Part shown: piece after piece, positions 43,701 to 55,270 of the stretch
How positions within the stretch are numbered: the stretch's first letter is position 1
Layout of the letters: each line of letters begins with the position of its first letter
From: Pinguiococcus pyrenoidosus
Taxonomy: Eukaryota; Sar; Pinguiophyceae; Pinguiochrysidales; Pinguiochrysidaceae
Assembly (NCBI GenBank): GCA_019677205.1
Contig: JAAMXY010000040.1
Location: 62,001 to 126,000, forward strand
DNA: 64,000 nucleotides
Direction: 5' to 3'
Translations under genes and position numbers: made by a program
The notes under the pieces: generated by a model
What the model saw: only the letters and a program-made list of their open reading frames with translations
Databases searched by the model: none
What the model was told of the DNA's origin: nothing

Positions 43701-43785
43701 GCAGCCGCAAGGTGGCTACGGCCCTCCACGGGACGCCCTTCCGGGTGGCGGTGTAGCGGGCTATCCACCTCAGAATGGCTATTAG
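40760..43785 (+). CDS. RNA-binding protein with five quasi-RRM domains (hnRNP F/H/ESRP type)
   Basis: About eight exons from ATG 40760 to TAG 43785. Five qRRM modules of the hnRNP F/H, GRSF1 and ESRP class are visible: VVRLRGLPYSTNPQGVRDFF (40853), VRMRGLPWTSTEADVRSFF (41311), LKIKGLRWAATPAQIREFF (41868), LRMRGIPWTTSVQDVQVFF (42319) and CKLRGLPFSATHQDIFNFF (43088). Each has an RSxGEA/GxAYxxF core and a GxRYIELF-type end. These domains usually bind G-rich RNA in splicing or polyadenylation control. The C-terminus is Gly/Tyr/Pro-rich (GYAFYGGQPQGGYGPP), as in hnRNPs. Introns are about 60-250 nt; the one after the second qRRM holds a large pentanucleotide array. One junction near 42118 could be a 77-nt intron or much shorter. 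Confidence 0.85.
41554..41730. repeat. ccttg pentanucleotide minisatellite (about 35 copies) inside an intron
   Basis: Nearly pure ttgcc units with interspersed ttgtc variants fill most of an intron of the five-qRRM gene. Because the unit is five bases, it produces open frames in all phases that are not real coding sequence. Confidence 0.97.
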
Positions 43786-44382
43786 ACTGCTAGGCTAGGG
43801 TCATGTTTCTTCGCTGGCTTGCGCCTTGGATCCAGATCCATCGTTTGGGTAGGGTGGGAGTGGGTTGGGGTTCCGTAGTCCAGTGATGGCAGCCTATCCT
43901 TCTTGGGGCACATGTGCGGTTGGCGGCACACCGCGGGAGCTTGATGGCCAAGTCGAAGCGTGGCAGACGAGTGAAAATGCTAGCAGCTAGATAGAGCCTT
44001 GTTCACCAAGGTCTTCTCAGATTGATGGAAGCTGCGCACAGGCCGACCGCCCGCGTGCCCTGCCCAAGTCGTGCAGCACGACTTGCTATGTGTGATTACT
44101 CGTGCCTCGAGCTGTATGCTGTAATCCAGGGAGGGAGGGAGGGCGGGAGGGATGGGTGGGAGGCGAAAACTGGGCGGGGCGCATGTCGCCACAGCGCAAT
44201 GCGAAGCAATCAACGAAGATCTGCTTCCTGACAGGACGCCTCTCCACCAGTCCTGCTTCTCCAACTGCAACGTCGGTGCCACTCAATCTGGCCTCAGTCC
44301 TGCGGCTTTCGACTGCCACTAACAACAATACGCGGCCCGTGTTTTCTAGCTGAGCACCGCCGGGATCTGCCGTTGCCTCGTA
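43786..44382. other. gap between convergent RRM and F-box genes
   Basis: About 600 bp. A ggga-rich run (44131-44160) is present; no gene is supported. Confidence 0.5.
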
Positions 44383-44718
44383 TCAAACGGCAACGCGGAT
44401 GGTGGCAGCGAAGTTCCCAAGATACACCGCCGGTTCGCCGTGCCTGTACAGTCGCCGCAAGCGGCGGTAGTGCTCGGCATTGCATTTGTACAAAGTCTTG
44501 GCGGGGGGGCGGGTCTTGAAGGCCGAGCCTTTCACTCCCCAGCGCTGGAGGTTGAGGCGCTCCCAGAGCTCCTCTTGTTCGCTGAAGTTCCGCCAGCGTC
44601 TGCAGACTGCCGCACACACGGCCAGGGTCGGCGCCGGGCAGTACGTGAGCATCAAGTAGTCCGTGTACACTGGCAGCGCTGCGAAGCTCCCTGGGACCGC
44701 CAGGCCAGAAGCATCCAA
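44383..44718 (-). CDS. small F-box-like protein
   Basis: About 111 aa. The region TDYLMLTYCPAPTLAVCAAV, then CRRWRNFSEQEELWERLNLQRWG, has the two-helix F-box pattern with the LWxxLxxxRW ending. It would recruit substrates to an SCF ubiquitin ligase through Skp1. Only a short basic tail follows the F-box (HYRRLRRLYRHGEPAVYLGN), so there is no visible substrate-binding repeat. Further exons upstream of the ATG cannot be excluded. Confidence 0.6.
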   Translation of the reverse strand: MDASGLAVPGSFAALPVYTDYLMLTYCPAPTLAVCAAVCRRWRNFSEQEELWERLNLQRWGVKGSAFKTRPPAKTLYKCNAEHYRRLRRLYRHGEPAVYLGNFAATIRVAV

Positions 44719-45372
44719 CCAAGCAAAGAAAAATTAGCGGAAGAGAAGAGCGAAGCTCCGTTGACCTCAACATTCTTCTTGCAGATCGAAGAATTCCCCT
44801 GTTTTGGTCGAAGTCGCATACCTTGCCTGTCCCTCGGCACAGCCGACTTGGCTCGAAAGGGCACGATAGCACAGCTAGGCGCTCCGTCTTCTCCCCCCAT
44901 TTTGGCCCTCTCAACGCTTCGGGATTCTCGGACAGGAGCAGCGAGGTCAGGGAATACCCGCAGGCAGTAAGCAAGCCCAAGGGGTGCGTCGGCAGCGAAA
45001 GTCGGAGCGACGCCGACGCTCCCAGACCCCTCTGCAGTCTGGTGGCAGTCCGCTGTGGGATCAGGGTGTCAGCTGCGTCCGCACCAGTGGCGTATGTGGG
45101 ACTGCAGTAACGAGCGACAGCGTATGACAGGAAGAGAAACTGCATGATTGAGGTATGTGCATTTTTTACATAAATTTTGCAAGAACCACTGTACGAATAC
45201 GAAGTTGATTATAATGAAATTTTAGTCCCGTAATACTATGGACAAGGAGTACATAGTTACACCCTTTTCAGCGGAATCCTGCCTCGACCATGTTCTTTGA
45301 CCTCGAATTGACCAAAGATGGAGAAAGTTGGTGTTTTCTTTGGATGTTTGGCGGATGACGGTTGAGAGAAAC
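44719..45372. other. intergenic region with AT-rich patch
   Basis: About 650 bp between two minus-strand genes. The segment 45150-45235 is strongly AT-rich (acataaattttgc, gattataatgaaatttt) and may hold the F-box gene promoter or the poly(A) region of the next gene. Open frames here lack supporting features. Confidence 0.4.
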
Positions 45373-47560
45373 TTAGTCGTCGTCCTGATCTGCGAGGAAC
45401 GAATTGTGCGCCTCAAGCTTGACGAGCATCTTGATCGGCTCGAACTCGACGAGCTGCTTGTTGGTGTCTGGAGTGACGTCCATGCCACTCCTCCGCGCCG
45501 TATCGACAATGGTGTCCCCGTCATCTTGTGGAAGCATACCCGATCTCTCCAGCACCTCCTGCACTTCTTCGGGAATCCGGAGGTAGCTGAAGCATCCGGT
45601 GATCTCACCACGGATGACGCAGGGCGCCTTCCCCTTCGGTCAAGGTCAAGCTGGCGTCAGCGTCGCAGCGTGGCGGACGCCATTGAACAGGGAGCCCGGC
45701 CTTGCTTACCGCCAAGATTGTACACGTGAGCTCTCCTCGGAAGCGGCAATTGCAATTCTCAAACCACGCTGCCGGCATCTGCGCGAAGCCATTTCGAGAG
45801 GTATTTCCTCTGACCGCCACAACAGCGCGTCAGCGTCAGCGACTTCGTCTTGACCGTGGCATACAAACAACAGAGCTGCAGTGCACCCCCATGGCCCGTT
45901 TTTGCCCCGCTTCAAGGACTGCGAGGGCTCTCACCTGTGCGAGTCGCTGAATAGCCGTAGAATGAGAAACCAGCGCCGGTGGACATTCCGAGGCTGAAGG
46001 ACCGAGCGCCGCTGTATCTGATCGAGATACAAGATGAACGGCTCTCCGCAGACTTTTACCGTGGCCGCGCGGACGTCAAGCCCCTTCCTGACATACAAAA
46101 GCACTCCACCGGACGGAGGGCCTAGGATTGCAGCTTCCCAGTGAGCACTGCTGCCTCAGTGCGACGCACTTGATCGAAATCCACGACGTACCGCTGGACC
46201 TCTCTCGGGTAGGCGTGCCAGTGCGAACGAACGAAATCTTTCGTGCCAGGTCGCCCAGGAGATTGAAAGACAAGGGAGGGAGGGAAGAGAAGAAAGGGAA
46301 GGAAGGGAAAGTATTAACACCATACCGACGCAGCGCGCGCGGGGGAGGGGGGGGGAAGAGAAGGCCCTGGCCAGCGTCGCACGAACGTACCTGGACTCCC
46401 TTGGCAACCTGCGTCGCCATGCTCAGTGGCGTGGAGGACGCGCGCAAAAATGACGGAAAGCCTACGGCAGGGCATTTCGCTGCAAAGTGCAAGAGCAGGT
46501 GGTACTCGTGCCGCTTCAAGGGATCCCACTCTGCGCCGCAATTCGTCAGCACTACGCCACTTCCCGCATGCCTCCTGGGCGACAAGGCCGAATGCTTGGG
46601 CGGGCTGAAGAAGAAGTAAAGTCTCCGGAAGTCCTCCGCGGATGGTGCCGGACAGAGCATTCTGAAGTCCATTCCCTGAGCAAGAGAAGCCAAGAGTAGC
46701 GGTTTCAGTCCCATCCCGTTGCGGTTCGCAAGAAGGGGAATGAAAAGCGCATCGACCGGAACGAGAGCGTCGCGCACCTTCCTCTCACACAGCTCCCTCC
46801 AGGCTCCGCGAACTGCACAATCCGCGTCGTAGAGCAGCGCCCTCTCCGCCACGATGGCCGCCCGGAGATCACGGCTGCAGAGCCAAGGCAGCGCCCAACG
46901 GAGCTTGGCCCTGTCGCACCACCAGAGCAATCGTCAGGCCTTCCGTCGTCAGCCCTTTCCTGCCCGGCAGGATGGGCGCTTGCAACGCTTGCCTCTCGGA
47001 AGATGGGTTCTGCGCCAAGCTGCCTGCTTTTCCTCGCAAGGGTCTGGCTTGGTGGCCCGCCGCAGCGGCCAACTGCGCCTTGCCGCTCACGGGGTTCGGC
47101 TCCAGCGTCCGCCTGCTGGAAGCAGTTGACACCTCGCCGCCCTGGCAAACCGCCTGCATCGCCTTCCGACCGACCCAAGCTGGGCCCCTCTGGACAGAGG
47201 CGATTTCTAGAGCTTCTGGGGAGGCCCGGCGGGACCGGCGGGCATCTCGCAGGCCGAGGCCGATGGCCTGGACACCCACAGGGCTGGCAGGAGTTGAAAT
47301 TCCGACTCGCATCCGAGGGACAGAGACGGCAGACGTGCTGGTTCACCGCGTGAAAATAGGTTTTGCTCTCTGGTCCGGTGTCGTGTCGGATGTCGTGCGT
47401 GGAGGCTCGACACTGCGTGAAAAGGCCCTTCGCAGGCGCTCGGGCCAATGGCTGGCATCCATTTGGAAGATTCGAAATTGGAGTTAGGCAGCTCATAGGT
47501 TTCGCCAGAGAAACGGGCCGGATCGAAGTGTAAAGCCGCCGCGGATGTGGAGGTCAGCAC
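45373..47560 (-). CDS. unrecognised multi-exon protein
   Basis: Several exon-like segments with good coding character end at TGA 45373. The best are 46930-46390 (RAKLRWALPWLCSRDLRAAI, ALFIPLLANRNGMGLKPLLL, DFRRLYFFFSPPKHSAL, HEYHLLLHFAAKCPAVGFPS), a short exon near 46165-46215 (WHAYPREVQRYVVDFDQ), one near 45950-46105 (VLLYVRKGLDVRAATVKV), one near 45720-45820 (WFENCNCRFRGELTCTIL) and the last at 45373-45580 (VQEVLERSGMLPQDDGD). I do not recognise the family. The 5' end is uncertain; segments 46930-47560 contain competing open frames. Boundaries are provisional. Confidence 0.4.
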
Positions 47561-48324
47561 GGAGTGGTATCAAGTGCGGCCAGCTCGGTGCTGAAACGTT
47601 GGGATGGCGACTCAGGCGACGTGCAGGGACGATAGGACCATCTTTGCCACCCGGTGTGACAATGTATCGCCGGATAAGCGAAAAGTGCAAACCTTCGCTG
47701 TTGCAACTGCGTGCAGGCCTGCGGGGCCCCACTATATGAGCCCTGCGCGCTGACGCCGGACGAGCTGGGTATTCATTCGCCAACACCTGCCAAATTCGGA
47801 GCCTCGATTGGCCGTTCTCCATCATCAATTACCCTCTAGAAGACGCGCTTTGAGGACGGCAACCAACTCCGTCTGCTGCGCAACGCACCTTTAGCAGGCA
47901 ACGCGCCGGAGCGTTTCCAATCGATAAGAATCTGGATAATTCTCAGCTTGGCACGTCGCTGCCATTGGCCCTAGCGGCGAGTGCGTAGGCTTCAATGTCC
48001 GTTTTGTATGGTGCCCTGGGCGCTCTCCTTCGGAGCGTCCTCCAGTCGACAGAGGGCGGCCGGCGACCGCAAATTGCCTTCGACCAAAGTTCGCAGCGCG
48101 CGTCTGCGGCGCCGGTGTTCGAATCCGTTGGTCCTGGCCGCGCCCGAGACCCCTGAGCCGGAGCGGTGGCCCGAGTGTTTCATGGAAGCCCGTTGAAACG
48201 CGGCCACACATCCACCCGAAGGCCTCGACAGAGCTGCACTTGCTGTGCGGTTGTTCCCGTGGGCGCAGACACGCGCGGGGCACACGAGCGGAGCGCTTCG
48301 CCCGCCTTGACCTAGGAAGCCATC
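47561..48324. promoter_or_regulatory. divergent intergenic region
   Basis: About 760 bp upstream of the KH-repeat gene; no gene is supported. It probably contains the promoter of the KH gene and, in the other direction, of the unrecognised gene. Confidence 0.35.
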
Positions 48325-51300
48325 ATGGAGGCGAGCAGCGCGGTGCTCGAGCTCATGCGCGGGCGCCTCGCGGAGGCGCAAAATGAGAGGTGCGCATGGC
48401 GTCCGGCAGAAGGATCTTCCCGCGCGGTCTCGGCTTGGAGACCCGCTCACTCCCCTCCGAACCGCGCTTCTCCAGGGAGACGGTGCGGGAGCAGCTCAAC
48501 AAGCTCGACGCAGAGATCAAGGGCCACGAGAAGCGCATGCCGAAGCGGCCCAGAGAGGTGAGCGGACCACGTTGAGGCGGCGAGAACAGCCCTCGGGCCT
48601 GACGAGCGCGGCGGGCTTTCTTCGCACCTGCCAGAGCCGCGAGGAGATGGAGGCCCGGATTGAGCAGCTGGAGTACAGGCGGACGACCACGAGCATGTCG
48701 CTACAGGATGAGAAGAGCCTGCTGCGCGAGATCGACAACCTGAAGAAAAGCATCAAGTGCCTTGCCGTGGTCGACGAGGCCTTGGAGCTGCTCAACAGCA
48801 AGAGAGATCAGCGCTCTGCGTGCCACGATAGAATCCGGGTGCTGTCCAGCGCTCTCCAGGAGTTCACCGCGGGCATCAAGCGCATGGAGCTGGCGGAGCG
48901 CCTCGGGGTGTCCAGCGTCGATCTGCAGAGCGTCGACGTGGAGGTGCCAGCGGAGAAGGCCGGCGAGCTCGTGGGCCGCGGCGGCCAAAACATGCGCCGG
49001 CTGCAGGAAGAGTGCGGCGTGAGCGCTCAGCTGGACAGCAAGACGGAGCAGGAGACCGTGCAGCTGCACCTCGAAGGCACGCCCCAAGGATTGGCCATGG
49101 CCCTGGAGCGGGTGAACCGCATAAGCGCGACCGTCACCCAGGAGGTCACGCTGACGCCGGCGCAGCGATCCATGCTGGTCATGAATCGCGCGGCTGTCTT
49201 GCAAGAGCTGTCTGGGCATTTCAACGTCCGGATGGATCTGCGGGGCGGCGTGAGGCGCCGGGAGGGAGGCGTGGACGAGCCGACGGTCGTGGAGATCACG
49301 GGCGTGCCGGATGCGATCGATGCGCTCAAGGCCTACTTGGACAGCCCCGACTTTGCGGGCGAGGAGCGGATCGACTTCGACCTGGAGCAGGTCGCGCGGG
49401 TGGTGGGCAAGGGAGGCGAGAATCTGAAGAAGATTCAGGCCGAGTACAAGGTTGATCTGGACATCGACCGGAGCACCGGCCACGTGGTGCTGCGTGGCTC
49501 GCCCCTTGAGGTGACCAGGGCGCGCTCGGGCGTCCTGGAGATGCTTCGGGGCGTGCAAGACGTGGAAGAGATCATCGTGATCACCAACCCAGCTCATGTG
49601 TCCGCCCTGCTGGACAACCAAGGGTACGTACCTCGGCGGAAAGCACGGTGTGCTGCAGCATCTAGCAAGAATGCAAACGGCAACAGCAGTAGCAATAGCA
49701 ATGGCAATAGGAACAGCAACGGCAACAGCACAGCAGAAGGTTTTGATACCATGGCTCCGCCTTAATGGATCGACGTGCCCGGATTCCGCGTTCCGGCTAC
49801 GGGCACTGGTGATGAGCAATACAGAGCCAACATAGGAGCTTCCCAGATGAATGCTGAAGGGCAAGGTTTTCGGAGTTGGCAAGAGCATGGCAAGAGCGTG
49901 GCAAGAGCGTGGCGAGAACCTGGCAAGAGCATGGCAAGAGCATGGCAAGAGCATGGCAAGAGCGTGGCGAGAGCGTGGCGAGAACCTGGCAAGAGCGAGT
50001 TGTGCGGAGTTGGCTTTCCGTCCCTCTGTAGCCTTCTTTGTGCTCCTCCCCAAATTTTGGTTGTACCTATGGCGATCCCTATAAACTGACGACGGCCGTC
50101 GTTGACCCTAGGGAGGCGTTGCGCGAAGCGCGGACGCGGTTCGAGGCGCGGATCGACTTCGAGCGGGAAGGGGACGCCGTCTCAGGCGAGCATGAGGGCA
50201 AGCCCGTGGTGGCAATCATGCGCGTGCGGGCGCCAGTCTCTCGCTGCGGCTTGGCTGCGCAGTACCTTCGGGATCGCCTAAGTGTGTGCGACAGGGAGCT
50301 TATCCGTATCCAAGTACCGTGCGTCGCCCTCCCCGCAATCTTCGGGAAAGGCGGCAGCAACATCAAGCGCATGCGCCAGGAGCACGAGGTGATCATAGAC
50401 TACGAGGGTCCCGGCAGCGGCTCGGAGCCGAAGCCACGAACCCTCAGGGAGGTGCTGGCCGCCAAGATTGAGACGGGCGTCCGGGACGCGGATCTGCTGG
50501 ACACCTTTCTGATCCACGGGGGAAGTGCTGAGGGTCGGAGCGAAGCTGTCCAGGAGTTGCAGACGATCGCCGCAAATAGTCAAGTGGAGCTGTACGAATT
50601 CTGCGAAAGCGAGCTGGCCCGCCGCTTCCTCGGAAGCGAAGGCGAAGCCACGCGCAAAGCGCTGGAGGAGTGTGGCGTGGAGGAATGGAGTGCCCATCGC
50701 GACGACGAGGGGAGCGCCACCGGTGCCGTCATCCTGAAGGGCAGCATCGAAGCGCTTGCCAACGGCAGCATGCACCTTAGCCGGTTTGAAGCTGCCAACC
50801 TCATCCTGGAGGTGGAAGTTCTCAAGGAAGACGTGGCCGCCCTGAGCTCCTCCCCAACGGAAGGCAAGGCGGCGATAGCCGTCCTGCAGGAAGCCACGGG
50901 CGCAAAGATCCGCCTGCAAGGCGGCGGGCGACGGGGAGACGATCAAGAGGCGAAGGTGATCCTCCGGGGCACGCAGGACGGCATCGAGTTCGGCAAGTAT
51001 GCAGTGCTACAGGAGCTGGGCTACCTGCCGGATGCCAGCGCCCTCCCGGAGGAGATGGCTCAGAAGCTGCGGAGCAATGAGGCTCTAGCCTCGCGGAAGA
51101 CCGCGGTTCTCCCGCTATGCAGCGCCGCTGTTGGCCCGCTCATCGGGCAAGCTGGCTCCAACATCAGGAAGCTGCTCAAAGACTTCCCGGCGATAGCCAT
51201 CGACGTCCTCAACAACCGCAGCCCCTCCGTCCTGCGCTTGCGCGGCCCCGCGGAAGGTGTGGACGCGGCGCTTCCATTCTTCTTCGCACAGCTCGTCGAA

Positions 51301-53463
51301 GAGCCGACGTCGTTCGTGCAGACGCTGCGCTTCGACAAGCTGGACATGCTTGCCGCCTCCGATTCGAGCAATGACGCGTTCCAAGCGACGAAGCGCCTGG
51401 CGGAGGCCTTTGCCGTGGTGGGGGATCTCTCTGAGAAGAGCTCGCGCCGCGGCAGGGGCCGAGGATCGAATGCGAGGGAGGGCAAGGACGGGGAAGAGAG
51501 TGGGTCGCTCCTGTTGGCGATTCGTGGTCCTCCTGAGGCAGTCTCGGATGCCCGCGAGACTCTCGAGAGCATCCTGGCGAACAAGTCGCGCACTAGGCTT
51601 GCGCTCACGGAAACGCAACGAGCTGACATCATCGGCGAAGGCGGTGGAGCCTCCACCATGCGAGCAACGCTCGAGGCCTTGGCCGTCTCTCAGGGTGCCA
51701 GCGTTTCCTTTGACGAAGGCGTGCGCGGCCTAACCCCGGCGGCCATCGAGATTAGTGGCGCCTTCGTGGAGGTGCAGCGGACGCTGCGCTCCCTGTACCA
51801 GCATCTGGAGTTCCTCTACAACGGCTACCTCAAGGCGATCCCCGTCTCCGCCGCGGCCATGTCCTTCGTGGCTTCTGCGCGGATCCAGTACATGTTCCAG
51901 CGCGAGTACGACGTGCAGCTCCGCCGCATGAACTCCTTCGGGCTCCGGAACGCGGGCACGTCGGCGAACCCTATGACGGATATGAGCGGGACCTGCGTGC
52001 TGCTCATCTCCGGGACGACGGCGCAGCCCGAAGCGACCCTGCGCTTGCAGCGGGCGGAGGAGAGCCTCCGACGGGTTATGGCGACGCACGAGGAAGTGTC
52101 CGCGAGGTTGACACTCCCCGGCTATCGGGTCAACGCCATCATGTACGGACGCAGCGGAAGGCACTACAGCGAGATGCGCCCGCGTCTTGGGCCGGTGCAC
52201 TGCTATGCCACCAGTGCCGACGGTGCCAATGCCGAGGTCCACTTCACCCCCGTGTCGTCCCCGGATGCTGAGGTGGCCGAGCACCGAGCCAAGATCGCCG
52301 CTGCGGTGGCGGTCTTTGAGCAGACCGCCTCCGGCCTTACGGAAGTGCAGGTCTCTTTGGCTTTTCCGGGAGCCTCCACGGATGATTTCCTGCGGACGCT
52401 CATTGGGAAGCAGGGGAAGAACATTCGAGCGTTCGAGCAGAAGCACGGTGTCCGCGTCGACATCAACAAGGGCAAGGACCCCATGGCGACGGTGCGGATC
52501 GACCCTGCCTACGTGCCGCCGGAGCCGGAAGACGAGGAAAGCGACCTGCCTGGTGGGACCGCCGAGGCGCAAGAACTGACCGAGGCTCAACGCCTGGAGA
52601 ACGCGCATCATGAGCTCGTCCAAAGGATTGCCACCTGGCAGGAGACGGCCGGCAGGCAGTCCTCTTCTGCGTCGATTTCCAGGCTGATTCCCGGCTTGAC
52701 GGCCTCGGAGCTGCGCGTCGCGCAGGAGCACGGCTTGGACGGGATTAAGGAGAAGTTTGCCCTCAAGAGCGTGGAGCTTCGGCTAGCCGAGCGCTGCATC
52801 CGTGTCGTCGGCGACGAAGACAAGGTGAACAATGCGGAGCTCGAGATATTCGACATGCTGGCCGGTGCCGAGGCGCAAGCAGAAGAGGCCGCGAGGCGGA
52901 AGCAGGAGGAGCTCTTCAAGCTAGAAGAACAGCAGCGGATCGAGGAGGAGGCACGCGAAGACGGCGCCCGCGCGGAGAAGTCGCGTCGAGAGGAGCAAGC
53001 GCGGCTGGCGATACTGCGCGAGGCCGAGGACCGGGAGGCACAGCGGAAGGCCGCCGCGGCGGCGGAAGCGCTGCGCAATCAGTCCCTCCTTGCCGAGGCT
53101 CAGAAGAGAGCTGATCGCGAGGCAGAAGAGCGTCGCCGGCAGCAGGAACGCTTCGAGCGGCAGAGGGAGGAGAAGCTGCAGGAAGAGGCGAAACTCCGCG
53201 CAGACGAGGCTCGCGCCGCGGAAGAGCGAGCCTTGGTGGAGAAGCAGCAGATGCAGGCCGTGGCGAGCTATTCGGACAGAGACTTCATCGCGCTGAGCTC
53301 AGCAAGTGCTCATCAGGCCCTGAACGGGACTGCCAATGGCACCGGTGACCATGGCCACACGAACGGCGGGGGTCTGAACGGCCACGCGAATCCGGTGCCA
53401 ACGGGTCCGTCGGCGGAAGCCTCGAGTCTCCTGGACTCGCTGCTGGCGGATTGGCCTGCTTAA
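48325..53463 (+). CDS. BFR1-like coiled coil fused to multi-KH (vigilin/Scp160-like) protein
   Basis: Four exons: 48325-48389, 48476-48557, 48635-49623 and 50112-53463, all in phase, about 1495 aa. The N-terminus (aa 1-130) is a charged coiled coil with the BFR1-type signature RIEQLEYRRTTTSMSLQDEK, then LLREIDNLKKS. At least six KH-like modules follow with recognisable GxxG loops: GRGGQN, GKGGEN, GKGGSN, LIGQAGSN, IIGEGGG and LIGKQGKN. Degenerate copies lie between them. A long Glu/Arg coiled coil (about aa 1310-1410) and a Gly/Asn-rich tail ending LLDSLLADWPA close the protein. Vigilin/Scp160 proteins bind mRNA on ER-associated polysomes, and yeast Bfr1 is a partner of Scp160. A polysome/mRNA-localisation role is inferred. 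Intron 3 (488 nt) carries a minisatellite. Confidence 0.85.
49870..50000. repeat. 11-bp minisatellite (gcaagagcatg) in KH-gene intron
   Basis: About eleven imperfect ggcaagagcat/ggcgagaacct units fill the middle of the third intron. They read as coding in other frames but lie between two in-phase splice sites. Confidence 0.92.
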
Positions 53464-54040
53464 GTATGTAAATGTTTGTGGTGTTGCGATGTAACCTGCG
53501 ACAGCGTTACAAGTTCGGCAATAGGATTGGTTCCGTGTACGGAACACCAACAAAAAGTCAGCAATCGAAGTGGTTGTCTTCCATACTCACGTCCCACTGA
53601 AATCCACACAAAATTGTCCCGATGCTGTTCCAATCAATTTCCCAATCTTTCTTCCTTCCTTCCTTCCTTCCTTCCTTCCTTCCTTCCTTCCTTCCTTCCC
53701 TCCTTTGCTGTAAACGTGACGCGATGCCGATGGCACCAATGCGGAACGCGCCAACTGAGGCTCAAACTTCTTCCTAGCGCAGATCAATACGAGGGAAGCA
53801 TAGACGTTCCCAATATCTGAGCGCCCAGGCAGGCAAGCATCTCTCTGGACCCCAGAAGAGATGGATTCAGACTCCACGCCACGCAGCAACTTTGGGCGGT
53901 AGCGGTTGCTGCTCTCTCAAGGGGGTCTTCTTGGTTGTCGACGTTTCTGATTCCGTTCTTTTCCTCTCCTTTCCCGTCCTTTTCACCCGCCGTGGTGTAC
54001 TTTCCGTTCGCAAAAGGACGCTCTTCTATCCATGAGCACC
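53464..54040. other. gap between convergent genes, with CTTC array
   Basis: About 580 bp with no supported gene. It includes a cttc tetranucleotide microsatellite. Confidence 0.5.
53649..53703. repeat. cttc tetranucleotide microsatellite
   Basis: About 13 tandem ttcc units, nearly perfect. Confidence 0.95.
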
Positions 54041-55200
54041 TCAGCCGCTGGTTGCGAACGCCCAGCCTCCGTACAAGTTCGTGCCGGACGGGCTGCCAAA
54101 CCCATGGAAAGGAAACGGTCCTTCAGGCATGGCCTGGAAACGGTCGAATCCAGCGCCTCCCGGATACGGATTCTGATCCACGTCCTCGGTGTCCATCCCC
54201 ACAACGCCATCTTGGAATCCGTCCGCCGAGAACGATGGAGGTTGGGCAGCTTGGCCGAAAGCGAAGCTGCCGAACATCTTCCCGCCGCTCGAGGGCGTGG
54301 AGAACCTCGAGGACGGCGTCTGCTGGCCCGCCCAAGACGGGAAGGACGGGCCGTCGACGCCATCGATGATCCCCGGCTCGTCCGCTCCCGGATCGTCGGC
54401 CCCGGTCTCAAGCTCTTCAATAAGCACCTCGTTGGACTCCTCCCGCTCTGGCTGGAGCGCGTTGGCATCGTCGTACAAGCACGTGTCGAAGACGAAGGGC
54501 TGGTCGCCGTTCAGCTTGTCCCTCAAGTGCTGGACGTCCACTTCCTCGACGGTGATCCGCTTGGGAACTCGCTGCCGCCTCGGTGCCAGTGCGTCGGAAA
54601 CAGGCAGCGTCTTCACGGTGGCGTTGGGCTCGTTCGGCGCGTCGGCCAGCTTCACGTTCCAGATCCTGCCGTCGGACGTCGCCACGTAGATGCTGGTGGC
54701 CTTCGTTGCCCTCTTGAGTCGCACCAGGAACGCGGCGACTGCATTCCGGTCGCCCTTGAGCAGGTCTCGCAGCAGGCCCTGCGCGTCGCCAGCACCGCTC
54801 TCGAACAGCAGCTCCTTCAGGTTCGACGGTCTCAGCGTGACGCACGGAGGCGCCCGCGTGTTGTAGTGCCAGATCGCCTGCTCCATCTCGGCTGCCCTTG
54901 GCACGGGAGGCGGCTCCGGGCCCATCTGCACCCCCTTGCTGCCAGTTTCCCCGTCGCCAAAGAATCTTTTCCGCTTGCAGCCCATGCCCAGTCGGGGCTG
55001 CTCCTCGAATTCATCTGCATTCTGCGGAATTCCGAAGCAGCAGAAACAACAGAAGACGCAAAGACGCTCAGTTTCTGCTCTTGCTCCTCTCCGACACATA
55101 CCAAAGGGGAAAAGGAAAAGGAAACGTCTGCGGCCAACGAGGCGTACCAAGTCCAGCTCTGCGAGGCGTAGACCTCGCACGATGAGCACTCGCTCTTCCG
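54041..55200 (-). CDS. unrecognised acidic protein with FG/GP-rich C-terminus
   Basis: A long minus-strand frame ends at 54041. The conserved-looking core runs from PRLGMGCKRKRFFGDGE through AIWHYNTRAPPCVTLRPSNL, LLRDLLKGDRNAVAAFLVRL and SIYVATSDGRIWNVKLADAP to KRITVEEVDVQHLRDKLNGD. It then turns acidic (EELETGADDPGADEPG) and ends in a Phe/Gly/Pro-rich tail (GSFAFGQ, FGSPSGTNLYGG). The basic KRKRFF could be a nuclear signal. An intron with GTATGT donor (about 55105) is likely upstream of NADEFEEQ, so the 5' end (about 55200-55270) is uncertain. I cannot assign a family; the FG-like tail makes nuclear transport one possibility only. Confidence 0.5.
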
Positions 55201-55270
55201 CTTCGCCAGCGCGCTGGCGCTTGGGCGCGTGCGCACGCGCCACACTTAGCGAGCTGAGGGCATGTGACAC

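Noticed and set aside
44294-45145. 283-codon minus-strand frame overlapping the F-box gene
   Set aside because: The F-box frame has a recognisable domain; this frame does not, and its part upstream has no supporting feature.
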